Part shown: piece by piece, positions 1-7,170 of the stretch
How the letters are laid out: the number at the start of each line of letters is the position of its first letter
Position numbering within the stretch: the stretch's first letter is position 1
NCBI GenBank assembly: GCA_038251885.1
Contig: JBBSAX010000105.1
Span: 1 to 16,620 of the forward strand
DNA length: 16,620 nucleotides
From: JAHCHG01 sp038251885
Lineage (GTDB): Bacteria > Acidobacteriota > Blastocatellia > Pyrinomonadales > Pyrinomonadaceae
Direction of reading: 5' to 3'
Notes under the pieces: model-generated
Seen by the model: only the letters and a program-made list of their open reading frames with translations
Databases searched by the model: none
What the model was told of the DNA's origin: nothing
Position numbers and translations under genes: made by a program

Positions 1-1227
1 CGTCGAGGCTTTTTTGAATTTGATTCAAACATTTCAGTTACGACACCTTTGCAAACCTTTGCGTTGATAGTTACTGCCGAACCGCATTTTCTGGTGCGCC
101 GTCCGAGTCGCGCCGTGATGCTTGAAAATCTGAATCCGTATGCGAAAAGCGGCAGAACTCTGGCGACAACGACCGCCGTTCAATATTTCGGGAATTCAAG
201 CGATTATTTCAGCGATGCACGAACGCCCGAAATTGCCGAAATTGATTATTCAAAAACTCCTTCGACGATTTTGCAGGCAAGACAGGCAATTGCTTTAGCA
301 AAATTTGCAGGCGCACCGCGCGACGCGCCGGACGAACTAAAAGAAGCCGAAGACCTTTTTAAAAGAGCAAATGACGAATGGGAAGCCAAACGCGATGATG
401 AAATAGTTGATATTTCGGCAAGAAAAGCAATCAGCGCGGCGGTCAAAGCCGAAACAACAGCGGCAGTCAGAAAAGAAGCGCGTGAAAAACGCAACGAGAA
501 AACCCGCGCCGACGCTGAATTGCGCGATCAGGAACAAAAATATGTTACTTCTCAAAATCAGGTTGATGAATTAAAAGCCGAACTCGCGCGTGAAACCAGA
601 AATCGGGAACTCGCCGAACGCGATGCCATCAATTATTCAAATCAAGTCAAACAATTGCGCGATGAAAATACGAGATTACGCACCGAAACTGAAAGCGTAA
701 AATTAAAAATCGCCCAGATCGAAGGTGAAAAAATCGCACTCCAACGACAGCAAGAAGCATCGAATCGGCTTGCCAGAATGCAAGCAAACGAAGGCGTTTT
801 AGTTGATTCGCTCGGCAGATTCGGAACTGTTAATAGAAACGAACGCGGAATTAATGTAATTCTTCCAGAAAATTATTGGACGGCAACGCGTATCAGCAGT
901 TTCAGCCCTGCTTCCGAACCTAAAATTGCATCGCTCGTCGAGGTTTTGGCTAACAGCACGGATTACAAAGTAATTATCGAATCGCACACCGATAACAGCG
1001 GTGCGCCCGAAGAATTGCAAACCTTGACACAGGAAAGAGCGCAGGCAATCGCCGATAAATTATTAGCTTTCGGCGTTTCGCAAGACAGAATCGAAACAAA
1101 AGGATTCGGTGCAAGTTTGCCGGTTGCGCCGAATTCGACAAATGCGAACCGTGCAAAAAATCGGAGAGTTATTATTACTTTAGTTCCGATTTTGCCGAAT
1201 AATTTATCCACAAATTTATCCAATTAA
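1..1227 (+). CDS. OmpA-family peptidoglycan-binding envelope protein, 5' truncated
   Basis: The frame is open from base 1 with no convincing start, so the gene begins upstream; the TTG at 49 is simply a Leu codon inside it. Residues are numbered from base 1. About residues 95-165 form an Ala/Glu/Lys-rich helical region resembling DUF4398-type segments. About 165-265 is a long coiled coil rich in Glu, Arg and Gln. The C-terminal OmpA/Pal-like domain spans about 281-395. It keeps the ESHTDNSG motif with D331 and the ERA motif with R346, the two positions that grip diaminopimelate in OmpA-like domains, plus the closing NRR motif (387-389). The family anchors envelope structures non-covalently to peptidoglycan. 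Here the coiled coil probably spans the periplasm from an N-terminal module not seen in full. The N-terminal 60 residues are not assigned. Confidence 0.88.
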   Translation, partial: RRGFFEFDSNISVTTPLQTFALIVTAEPHFLVRRPSRAVMLENLNPYAKSGRTLATTTAVQYFGNSSDYFSDARTPEIAEIDYSKTPSTILQARQAIALAKFAGAPRDAPDELKEAEDLFKRANDEWEAKRDDEIVDISARKAISAAVKAETTAAVRKEAREKRNEKTRADAELRDQEQKYVTSQNQVDELKAELARETRNRELAERDAINYSNQVKQLRDENTRLRTETESVKLKIAQIEGEKIALQRQQEASNRLARMQANEGVLVDSLGRFGTVNRNERGINVILPENYWTATRISSFSPASEPKIASLVEVLANSTDYKVIIESHTDNSGAPEELQTLTQERAQAIADKLLAFGVSQDRIETKGFGASLPVAPNSTNANRAKNRRVIITLVPILPNNLSTNLSN

Positions 1228-1247
1228 GTTCAGTTTAAATTTGGGCG

Positions 1248-1300
1248 AAAAAGCTCGTGAATGTTTTCATTTTGAAGATATTTCAGGGCTTTTTTATTTT
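1248..1300 (+). terminator. probable intrinsic terminator after the OmpA-like gene
   Basis: AAAAAGCTC at 1248-1256 pairs with GGGCTTTTT at 1286-1294 (one G-U pair). A small inner hairpin (AATG TTTT CATT) lies in the loop and a T-rich run follows to 1300. The long loop makes this a moderate call. Confidence 0.5.
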
Positions 1301-1432
1301 AATTGTGCCTGTTTTTCTTGCTTTCAACTCATATTTGTAACAGAATAATCAAGTTGCAAAATTATATCTAAGAATTTCGACACTTACACAACTTTACTGA
1401 AAAACTTAAAGGTTAAAGCCAGAGATTTTACT

Positions 1433-1687
1433 ATGGAAAATTTAGAAACTGAGGAAATCAAGCAATCAATAATGAAGTTAGAGTTTCAGCACAAAAAAGA
1501 CAATGCTGAAGCCGACCGACGTTTTAATGAAAGGTTTGACCGAATGCAAATTCAGCTTGATCAGACGCAGGCACATCTCAATCATCTTACCAAATTAGCG
1601 GGAATCTCTTTTGAAAAGTTTGCGGACATCGAATCAAGAATGGAAAAGGCGGGTGATGCTTTAAAACCGCAAGCAGAATCGAAATAA
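1433..1687 (+). CDS. small charged coiled-coil protein of unknown function
   Basis: This 84-residue protein has no signal peptide and no membrane segment, so it is probably cytoplasmic. About half of it is Glu, Lys, Arg, Asp or Gln. Heptad-like spacing of Leu, Ile, Phe and Met (about residues 10-55, including the MQIQLDQTQAHLNHL segment) suggests one long coiled-coil helix that oligomerises. A second short helix follows at about 60-78. No catalytic motif was seen and the family was not recognised. The start is the first ATG in frame; the purine-rich stretch upstream (AGAGA near 1420) is only a weak ribosome site. It sits alone between the OmpA-like gene and the protease gene, with about 120 nt to the latter, so co-transcription is possible but not shown. 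Confidence 0.65.
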   Translation: MENLETEEIKQSIMKLEFQHKKDNAEADRRFNERFDRMQIQLDQTQAHLNHLTKLAGISFEKFADIESRMEKAGDALKPQAESK

Positions 1688-1791
1688 AATTTTCAACTTT
1701 TCCGATTTTTTCTTTCTCCGCCAGTGATTTTGTGATAATTTCAAAAAATCGAAAAATAGATATTCAAATTCAATCCAAATTAATTTAAAAA

Positions 1792-1809
1792 AGGAAGTTA
1801 TGTAAAATG
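1792..1809 (+). promoter_or_regulatory. ribosome site with a start-stop codon pair before the protease start
   Basis: AGGAAG (1792-1797) is followed by ATG TAA at 1800-1805, then by the real ATG at 1807. The SD core lies 4 nt from the dead-end ATG and 11 nt from the real start. A ribosome could therefore initiate on the minimal ORF and either fall off or reinitiate. Confidence 0.35.
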
Positions 1810-4800
1810 AAGTTTCAGATTAATCGAAGTTTAACCGGTATATTGTTTGTTTTTGTAGTTTTCATCTTCGCTTTTGTGGTGATTTTTAATCCTATGAAGG
1901 CACAAGAACTTAATTCAAAGGAATCAGTTTATAAGAAATTTAAGAACAGCGATTCGATCACTGAATTGGTTCGTGATGAAACAAAAGATTTCGTTCGCGT
2001 TAAAATTAACAAGATCGAAGACCGTGCGAAAGTTGCCGCGTTAGGCACGATTGTTGAAGATTACGGTTCATTCATAACTCTTGCTAAGAATAAAACGAAT
2101 AAATTGGCAAATTCCGGTTTGGATATTCAAAATCTGGAAACTTCGATAAATCTTCCCGCCGGAAAGTTTGAACCGCTAGATGCGCCTTCGGAACAGAAGT
2201 TTGATCCGAACGTTCAAAGTTTAGAAAATTCGGGGAAAAACTATTATATTGTCCAATTTGCGTCAACTACTAAAGGTGAATGGGTGGAAAGTCTGGAAGA
2301 AATCGGGGTTGAAGTTTTGCAATATGTTCCGCATCAAGCCTATTTTGTCTATGCCGATTTCGCGGCGATTTCAAAAGTGGCAAATCATTCGAGAGTTCGT
2401 TGGATTGGAAAATTTATTCCCGAAAATAAGATTTCTCCCGAAGTAGAAAATTTTGCCTCCAATGCTAAAGGTGCAACGCGAATGTATGACATCGCTGTCT
2501 TTTCGCGGGCGGATTTATTGCAGGCAAGAAATGATGTTTCCAATACGATTGACGGCAAAATTTTAAGTGTGATGAAATTGCCGAATAATTTCTTTAATGT
2601 AATTCGCGTTGAAATGTTACCGAATGATGTTCGAAAAGTGGCTGAAATTCCCGATGTAATTCGCATTGATCAATACGAAAAACCGCAAAAGGAAGATGAA
2701 CGTGCCGCACAAATTGTTGCGGGAAATTATTCAAACACGACGACCTTAAATGTGCCACCGTATAATCCTTTAGCACAATTCGGAGTTGACGGAACGGGCG
2801 TAACGGTTGCCGTTTCCGATGATGGTATATCTATTCCGGGAAACGGTGGATTTTACATAACTTCCAATAACACAATTGATGGTCCTTTGCGCGGATCAAC
2901 TTCCGGTGCAGACGGCGGACACGGACATATTAATGCAAGCATTATCGCCGGCAACACTCCATTCGGAACGCTTGATCCGACAGGTTACAACTATGGAAAA
3001 GGTATTGCACCGGGTGCAAATATCATTAATATTCCTTTTTTAAAATCCGGTTATCCGAATGATGATTCTTTGCCGAATAATGATACCGTCAGCATAAATG
3101 GTGTAAATGGTGTAAAAGGATTAATAATAAACAACAGTTGGGGAAACGGAACAAATAATAACTCTTATGATTCCTATGCGGCGCAATATGACGGATATGT
3201 TCAGGATGCTTCGTCGGGCGCGATGATTGATCCGCTTTGTATTGTATTTTCGGCGGGAAATTCAGGAACGACCGGTTTAACTCGCCCGAAGGTAGCGAAA
3301 AATGTTATTGCGGTTGGTAATTCGGAAAATATCAGAACCGAAATCGGCGGTTCAAACGCCAATAATATAGATGATATGCGTGGTTCTTCAAGTCGCGGTC
3401 CGGCATTGGATGGAAGAGTAAAGCCTGATATTACGGCACCGGGAAGCTATATTGCAGGTTCGAGAGCCGGAAGCGGTTCGGGTGTCAGCGGACAAATTGA
3501 TGCGAATCACAGTTATAGTATCGGAACTTCACACGCTGCCCCGCAAGTTGCCGGTGCGGCGGCACTTTTTACACAATATTGGAAAAATACGAACAACGGC
3601 AATAATCCGAGTCCGGCTTTAATCAAAGCTGCCATCATCAATACGGCACAGGAAATGAACGGATTGGGAAGTGCAAACGCTATTCCGAACGGCGATGAAG
3701 GTTGGGGAAGAATCAATATGAGATTTATGCTCAATACAGGCGTACCGATGAAATATATTGATCAAACAACCGCTTTCTCAAATTCGGGCGAAAATACACA
3801 AATCAGCGGTGTGATCGCTGATTCGACAAAACCTGTCAGAGTTTCACTTGTTTGGACGGACGCACCCGGAGTTGCGAATCCGGCTTTGGTTAATAATTTG
3901 GACTTAACCGTAACGATCGGAAATAATGTTTATAAAGGAAATGTTTTCTCAAGCGGCGTTTCAACCACTGGTGGAAATTCAGACACATTAAACAATGTCG
4001 AAAATGTGTTTTTGCCCGCCGGAATTGCCGCCGGAACAACTTTTTCGATTCAAATTGGTGCAACGGCGATAAACGGAAACGGAATTTTAGGAAACGCCGA
4101 TTCGACCGATCAGCATTTTTCCATAGTTGCATATAATTTCAGCAACCAAATCTCAAATGTTAAATCGCCGTTTGATTTTGACGGTGATTCAAAAACTGAT
4201 ATTTCCATTTTCCGTCCGACTTCGGGGCAATGGTGGATTCAAAGATCGCAAACTGCCGTAACAAATGTCTTTACCTTTGGAACTTCAAGCGACAAACTCG
4301 TTCCGGCTGATTACACCGGCGACGGTAAAACAGATGTCGCTTTCTTTAGACCCGGTTCCGGCGAATGGTTTATTTTACGAAGCGAAGATGCTTCCTTTTA
4401 TAGTTTTCCGTTCGGCACAGGCACAGACATTCCCGCGCCGGGAGATTTCGACAACGACGGGAAAATTGATCCGGCGGTTTTCCGTCAATCAAACGGAACA
4501 TGGTATATTTTGCTATCAAGCGGCGGAACGCGCATCGAGCAATTTGGTGTTAATGGAGATTTGCCGGTTGTCGGAGATTACGACGGGGACGGAATTGCCG
4601 ATAAAGCGATCTTCCGACCTTCAAACGGACAATGGTGGATTTCCAGATCACAAGCCGGATTGATCGTTGCGAGTTTTGGAACAAATACTGACAAAACCGT
4701 GCAGGGCGATTACACGGGCGACAGAAAAACTGATATTGCTTTCTTTAGACCGACAACAGGCGAATGGTTTATTTTGCGAAGCGAGAATTCGTCATTTTAT

Positions 4801-4989
4801 TCGTTCCCGTTCGGGATTTCAACCGATACGCCTGTTCCGGGAGATTATGACGGCGACGGACGCTCTGATGCGGGAGTTTTTCGCGGCTCGAATGTAACTT
4901 GGTATCTTAACGGTTCTCAATCAGGACAGATTATTCAAAGTTATGGCACATCGGGCGATATTCCGACTCCTAATTCTTTTGTCAGATAA
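1807..4989 (+). CDS. secreted S8 (subtilisin/KP-43-like) serine peptidase with C-terminal VCBS-type repeats
   Basis: A 1060-residue exported protease. Residues 1-33 are a signal peptide or N-terminal anchor with a long hydrophobic core, ending near KAQ. Residues 145-212 and 226-295 look like two related propeptide modules (see findings). The S8 domain covers about 325-645. Its catalytic residues are D338 (VAVSDDG), H372 (GGHGH) and S575 (GTSHAAP), with oxyanion N485 (SAGNSG). About 665-775 is the jelly-roll typical of KP-43 proteases (LVWTDAPG, LVNNLDL). Six repeats of 44-45 residues follow from 790 to about 1056. Each starts with a Ca-loop-like DxDxDG or DYTGD motif and carries an FRP..G.W core. 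These repeats likely aid surface or substrate binding. The upstream SD is AGGAAG. Family-level function is confident; the substrate is unknown. Variant residues are HGH for the usual HGT and SHAAP for SMAAP. Confidence 0.93.
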   Translation: MKFQINRSLTGILFVFVVFIFAFVVIFNPMKAQELNSKESVYKKFKNSDSITELVRDETKDFVRVKINKIEDRAKVAALGTIVEDYGSFITLAKNKTNKLANSGLDIQNLETSINLPAGKFEPLDAPSEQKFDPNVQSLENSGKNYYIVQFASTTKGEWVESLEEIGVEVLQYVPHQAYFVYADFAAISKVANHSRVRWIGKFIPENKISPEVENFASNAKGATRMYDIAVFSRADLLQARNDVSNTIDGKILSVMKLPNNFFNVIRVEMLPNDVRKVAEIPDVIRIDQYEKPQKEDERAAQIVAGNYSNTTTLNVPPYNPLAQFGVDGTGVTVAVSDDGISIPGNGGFYITSNNTIDGPLRGSTSGADGGHGHINASIIAGNTPFGTLDPTGYNYGKGIAPGANIINIPFLKSGYPNDDSLPNNDTVSINGVNGVKGLIINNSWGNGTNNNSYDSYAAQYDGYVQDASSGAMIDPLCIVFSAGNSGTTGLTRPKVAKNVIAVGNSENIRTEIGGSNANNIDDMRGSSSRGPALDGRVKPDITAPGSYIAGSRAGSGSGVSGQIDANHSYSIGTSHAAPQVAGAAALFTQYWKNTNNGNNPSPALIKAAIINTAQEMNGLGSANAIPNGDEGWGRINMRFMLNTGVPMKYIDQTTAFSNSGENTQISGVIADSTKPVRVSLVWTDAPGVANPALVNNLDLTVTIGNNVYKGNVFSSGVSTTGGNSDTLNNVENVFLPAGIAAGTTFSIQIGATAINGNGILGNADSTDQHFSIVAYNFSNQISNVKSPFDFDGDSKTDISIFRPTSGQWWIQRSQTAVTNVFTFGTSSDKLVPADYTGDGKTDVAFFRPGSGEWFILRSEDASFYSFPFGTGTDIPAPGDFDNDGKIDPAVFRQSNGTWYILLSSGGTRIEQFGVNGDLPVVGDYDGDGIADKAIFRPSNGQWWISRSQAGLIVASFGTNTDKTVQGDYTGDRKTDIAFFRPTTGEWFILRSENSSFYSFPFGISTDTPVPGDYDGDGRSDAGVFRGSNVTWYLNGSQSGQIIQSYGTSGDIPTPNSFVR
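4174..4575 (+). repeat. VCBS-type triple repeat, super-unit 1 (A1-B1-C1)
   Basis: This encodes residues 790-923 of the protease as three repeats starting at D790, D835 and D880. Unit A carries GQWWIQRSQ, unit B GEWFILRSE and unit C GTWYILLSS. It matches super-unit 2 unit by unit. Confidence 0.85.
4576..4974 (+). repeat. VCBS-type triple repeat, super-unit 2 (A2-B2-C2)
   Basis: This encodes residues 924-1056, with repeats starting at D924, D968 and D1013. The offset from super-unit 1 is 133-134 residues for all three units. A2 has GQWWISRSQ, B2 has GEWFILRSE and C2 has a TWYLNGSQ variant. B1 and B2 share the same departure from the Ca loop (YTGD instead of YDGD). Confidence 0.85.
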
Positions 4990-5010
4990 CCTTAAAGTTG
5001 ATTTAAAATT

Positions 5011-5046
5011 AAAAAACGTCAGAAATTTGAATTTCTGACGTTTTTT
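5011..5046. terminator. strong bidirectional intrinsic terminator
   Basis: A 16-bp perfect stem with a TTGA loop: the left arm 5011-5026 starts AAAAAACGTCAG and the right arm 5031-5046 ends CTGACGTTTTTT. An A-tract on one side and a T-tract on the other let it stop transcription in both directions. It lies between the convergent protease and ATPase genes. Confidence 0.93.
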
Positions 5047-5058
5047 CTTTGAACAAAA

Positions 5059-6033
5059 TTAATTTTTGAAAACCAAAATTCTATCGGGCGGAAGACCGAC
5101 CATACATTCATCACCTATATTTAAGCCGACCAAACGTAAAACTAAGGCTTTTAATATCAAACCGTTGGCATTAAGTTTGACCAAAGTTGTCGCGCCGAGA
5201 TAATTGATTTCGATGATTTCAGCCTTCAAAAGATTGTCTTCGGGAAATGAAGCACCGAATGAAATAGAAATATGTTCAGGACGAATCGCAAGATTGACGA
5301 TTTGATTATTTTCATCAGCGGCAATAGGTTCAATTTTGTTTGTATGAACGCGATGTTCGCCGTCGAGAGTGATAAATTCGGGAGTGTCCGAACTGTTTGC
5401 CGTCAGCAAACGCGCTTTTATAATATTATTTCGCCCCGTAACTTTAGCAACCACAACGGAATTCGGGTTTTCATAAACATCTTTTGCCGTTCCCGTTTGA
5501 ATTAGTTGACCGTCGTGAAGAACTGCAACGCGGTCGCAGATTGTAAAAATTTCCTCATAATCATTGGTGGCAAAAATTACGGCAAGATTTTTTTCTTTTA
5601 TGATTTTTCTCAATTGCGCGGCTTTTTTTTCTCTCAACTGTCTGTCCATAAAACAGAATTGATTATCAAGAAGCAAAATGTCATTGGAGATTTCAAGGGC
5701 GGTCTCCAAAGCCAATGCCTGACCTTCGCCATCGGCTAATTGCGAAGGTTTGTTTGTGTTAAAAACTGACTGCCAGAAGGAGTCGTTAGTCAGATTCGGG
5801 AAATGAAACCCCCGATCTTTACAGGGTTTTTCGGATAAATCTATTTCGTCCAGAAAAACTGTGCCTTCATCGTGGTTTTCATTTCCGGCGATTGCCCGCA
5901 GCAGAGTTGATTTTCCAACGCCGACTACGCCGAAGATTCCGAGTATTTCACCTCTCGTAACTTCAAACGAAACTTCTTTGATAACCCACTTATTATCATA
6001 TCTTTTTGAAAGATTTTTGATTTTAAGAGTCAT
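5059..6033 (-). CDS. degenerate ABC-transporter-type ATPase with TOBE domain (CysA/PotA/UgpC-like), probably not a working transporter subunit
   Basis: 324 residues from the ATG at 6033; a TTG six codons upstream (6051) is less likely. The N-terminal half has the fold signature of ABC nucleotide-binding domains (LKIKNLSKRYDNKWVI). Walker A is intact (GVVGVGKST, 35-43). The D-loop Asp is kept (D130), as is the Walker B Asp (D123). The rest has decayed. The Q-loop Gln is P79. The LSGGQ signature is LADGE (99-103). The catalytic Glu after Walker B is N124. The switch His is N157. Only about 20 residues separate Q-loop and signature instead of about 50, so the helical subdomain that contacts the permease is mostly gone. 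The C-terminus (about 240-324, with NLAIRPEHISI) is a TOBE-type domain. No permease or binding-protein gene lies nearby. It may bind nucleotide without efficient hydrolysis, perhaps in a regulatory role; this is inference. Confidence 0.85.
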   Translation of the reverse strand: MTLKIKNLSKRYDNKWVIKEVSFEVTRGEILGIFGVVGVGKSTLLRAIAGNENHDEGTVFLDEIDLSEKPCKDRGFHFPNLTNDSFWQSVFNTNKPSQLADGEGQALALETALEISNDILLLDNQFCFMDRQLREKKAAQLRKIIKEKNLAVIFATNDYEEIFTICDRVAVLHDGQLIQTGTAKDVYENPNSVVVAKVTGRNNIIKARLLTANSSDTPEFITLDGEHRVHTNKIEPIAADENNQIVNLAIRPEHISISFGASFPEDNLLKAEIIEINYLGATTLVKLNANGLILKALVLRLVGLNIGDECMVGLPPDRILVFKN

Positions 6034-6086
6034 AATGTTTAACTGAATCAATGAAACTTTTTTGATAAAAAGACGTGCAAATTAAA

Positions 6087-6115
6087 AGTATGCTTTTGTC
6101 ATCCGAATAAGGCAA
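6087..6115 (-). promoter_or_regulatory. possible sigma70-type promoter for the degenerate ATPase
   Basis: Read on the minus strand, TTGCCT (6115-6110) is 17 nt upstream of CATACT (6092-6087). Each element matches consensus at four of six positions. Confidence 0.35.
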
Positions 6116-6122
6116 GTATAAT
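6095..6122 (+). promoter_or_regulatory. probable sigma70-type promoter for the 6156-7152 operon
   Basis: A perfect TATAAT at 6117-6122 lies 16 nt after TTTGTC (6095-6100); alternatively TTGTCA (6096-6101) lies at 15 nt. The operon start codon is about 34 nt downstream. Confidence 0.5.
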
Positions 6123-6140
6123 AAAAACTAAATTTTGAGC

Positions 6141-6147
6141 AAAAGGG
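6141..6147 (+). promoter_or_regulatory. ribosome binding site that fixes the start at 6156
   Basis: AAAAGGG ends 8 nt before ATG 6156. It lies downstream of the in-frame TTG at 6135, which rules against the longer reading. Confidence 0.7.
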
Positions 6148-6155
6148 AATTATTG

Positions 6156-6458
6156 ATGGCAAAAGAATCTAAAAGTTTGAAGCGCAAACTGATACACGCG
6201 GGCGGTTGGACTTTGGCGAGAAGAGTGGCAAAAACATTGCCGGGAGTTGGAACTGCAATGGCAATCGGTTTTGTCGGTTATGACATTAAGAAAAAAGGCG
6301 TGGTCAAAGGGATTTTGAATTCGGGACTCGATGCTGTTCCGTTTGTCGGCACGGGAAAAAATATTTTGGAAATGTTCACGGGCGACTTGCTTCCCGATAA
6401 AAAAAATTCCAACGGAAATAAATTGCCGAAAAAGGAAGAAAATGATGTCAAAAAATAA
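6156..6458 (+). CDS. small cationic Gly-rich protein, uncharacterised, first gene of a two-gene operon
   Basis: 100 residues. The start is chosen from the AAAAGGG ribosome site 8 nt upstream. The N-terminus is basic (KESKSLKRK). Two short Gly-rich hydrophobic stretches follow: about 27-43 (TLPGVGTAMAIGFVGYD) and about 57-75 (GLDAVPFVGTGKNILEMFT). The tail is Lys/Asn/Glu-rich and looks disordered. The second stretch, with its DAVPFVGTGK and FTGD pattern, resembles the TG-motif segment found before toxin domains in polymorphic toxins. That resemblance is by eye only, and no toxin domain is attached. There is no typical signal peptide. The hydrophobic segments are too short and Gly-rich for confident membrane spans, but a membrane-associating hairpin is possible. 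The next gene overlaps its 3' end by 14 nt, implying coupled translation. The family was not recognised. Confidence 0.7.
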   Translation: MAKESKSLKRKLIHAGGWTLARRVAKTLPGVGTAMAIGFVGYDIKKKGVVKGILNSGLDAVPFVGTGKNILEMFTGDLLPDKKNSNGNKLPKKEENDVKK

Positions 6459-7152
6459 CAAGTTTATGAATGCCGGATTATGTGCATTAATGATTGTGAT
6501 TAGCGTTTTTTTGATAAACACAAATGCACAAACAACGCGCCGCACAAATACTTCAAAACCCGTTGCGACACCGACACCCGGCAGAGAAGTTCCCGAAATC
6601 ATCAGCCGCGCCGATGATTTACTCAATAACAATCAAATAATTGTCCAACCGATTGAAACTCAGCAAGATCAGCCCGAACAATTAGATGATACGGAAAGCC
6701 GCATCAAACTGCTGAATAAGCGAGTTAATACTCTCGAATCAACAAAAGAAAATCAATATGACCAAAAGCAAAAACGACTTTTGCTTAATCTCGATATTCT
6801 TTCCCGCGCCGAGCAACGTGCGGATACTCTCCGCAAACAACTTTTCGATCTAATCGAACGGGAAAATGACATTCAAACAAAACTCGATCAACTCAGCAAT
6901 AATTTACGCCCTGAAGCCATTGATCGAAGCGTTTCATTTGCCGGCTCTCTGCGCCCTGAAGAATTGCGGGAACAAAGAAAAAAGAGTCTTGAAATCGAGA
7001 AAACCAATCTAACAAACCTTTTGACGGAAATTACCAATAACAAAACCAATCTTCAAGAAAATGTGCGGAAGGCAGATACTTTAGTTGATAAATTGAGATT
7101 CAAACTAGAAAAAGATATTGATGACGCATTGGCTGAAGACGAAGATAATTAA
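6445..7152 (+). CDS. exported coiled-coil protein, uncharacterised
   Basis: 235 residues. ATGs at 6442 and 6445 are both in frame; 6445 has the better spacing from AGGA (6433-6436). Either start overlaps the preceding gene. Residues 1-28 are a signal peptide (hydrophobic core about 10-25, cleavage near NTNAQ). A low-complexity Thr/Pro/Gln linker follows to about residue 75. Almost all of about 80-225 is predicted coiled coil (ESRIKLLNKRVNTLES and a long Glu/Lys/Leu heptad region), ending in an acidic DEDN tail. It has no lipobox and no cysteine in the mature part. A periplasmic scaffold or tether is a reasonable inference, working with the small protein encoded just upstream. The gene closes at a strong terminator 18 nt after its stop. 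No enzyme motif is present. Confidence 0.78.
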   Translation: MSKNNKFMNAGLCALMIVISVFLINTNAQTTRRTNTSKPVATPTPGREVPEIISRADDLLNNNQIIVQPIETQQDQPEQLDDTESRIKLLNKRVNTLESTKENQYDQKQKRLLLNLDILSRAEQRADTLRKQLFDLIERENDIQTKLDQLSNNLRPEAIDRSVSFAGSLRPEELREQRKKSLEIEKTNLTNLLTEITNNKTNLQENVRKADTLVDKLRFKLEKDIDDALAEDEDN

Positions 7153-7170
7153 TTTTTACAATTTTCAAGC

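Noticed and set aside
49..1227. Complete OmpA-like gene starting at TTG 49
   Set aside because: The frame is open to base 1 with protein-like sequence before it, there is no ribosome site at 49, and no signal peptide follows it. Treated as 5' truncated.
1703..1751. Inverted repeat CGATTTTTT/AAAAAATCG before the protease gene
   Set aside because: Only 9 bp, nearly all A-T, with a loop of about 31 nt; expected by chance in such AT-rich DNA.
4265..4897. Two further plus-strand open frames inside the repeat part of the protease gene
   Set aside because: They are out-of-frame shadows of the repeat DNA. They look alike only because the underlying repeats do, and they have no ribosome sites.
5059..6051. 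Functional importer operon around the ABC-type ATPase
   Set aside because: No permease or substrate-binding gene is adjacent on either side; both flanks are unrelated genes and terminators.
6331..6444. Longer N-terminus for the exported coiled-coil protein
   Set aside because: The extension lies wholly inside the preceding gene in another frame, has no ribosome site, and would bury the signal peptide that begins at 6445.
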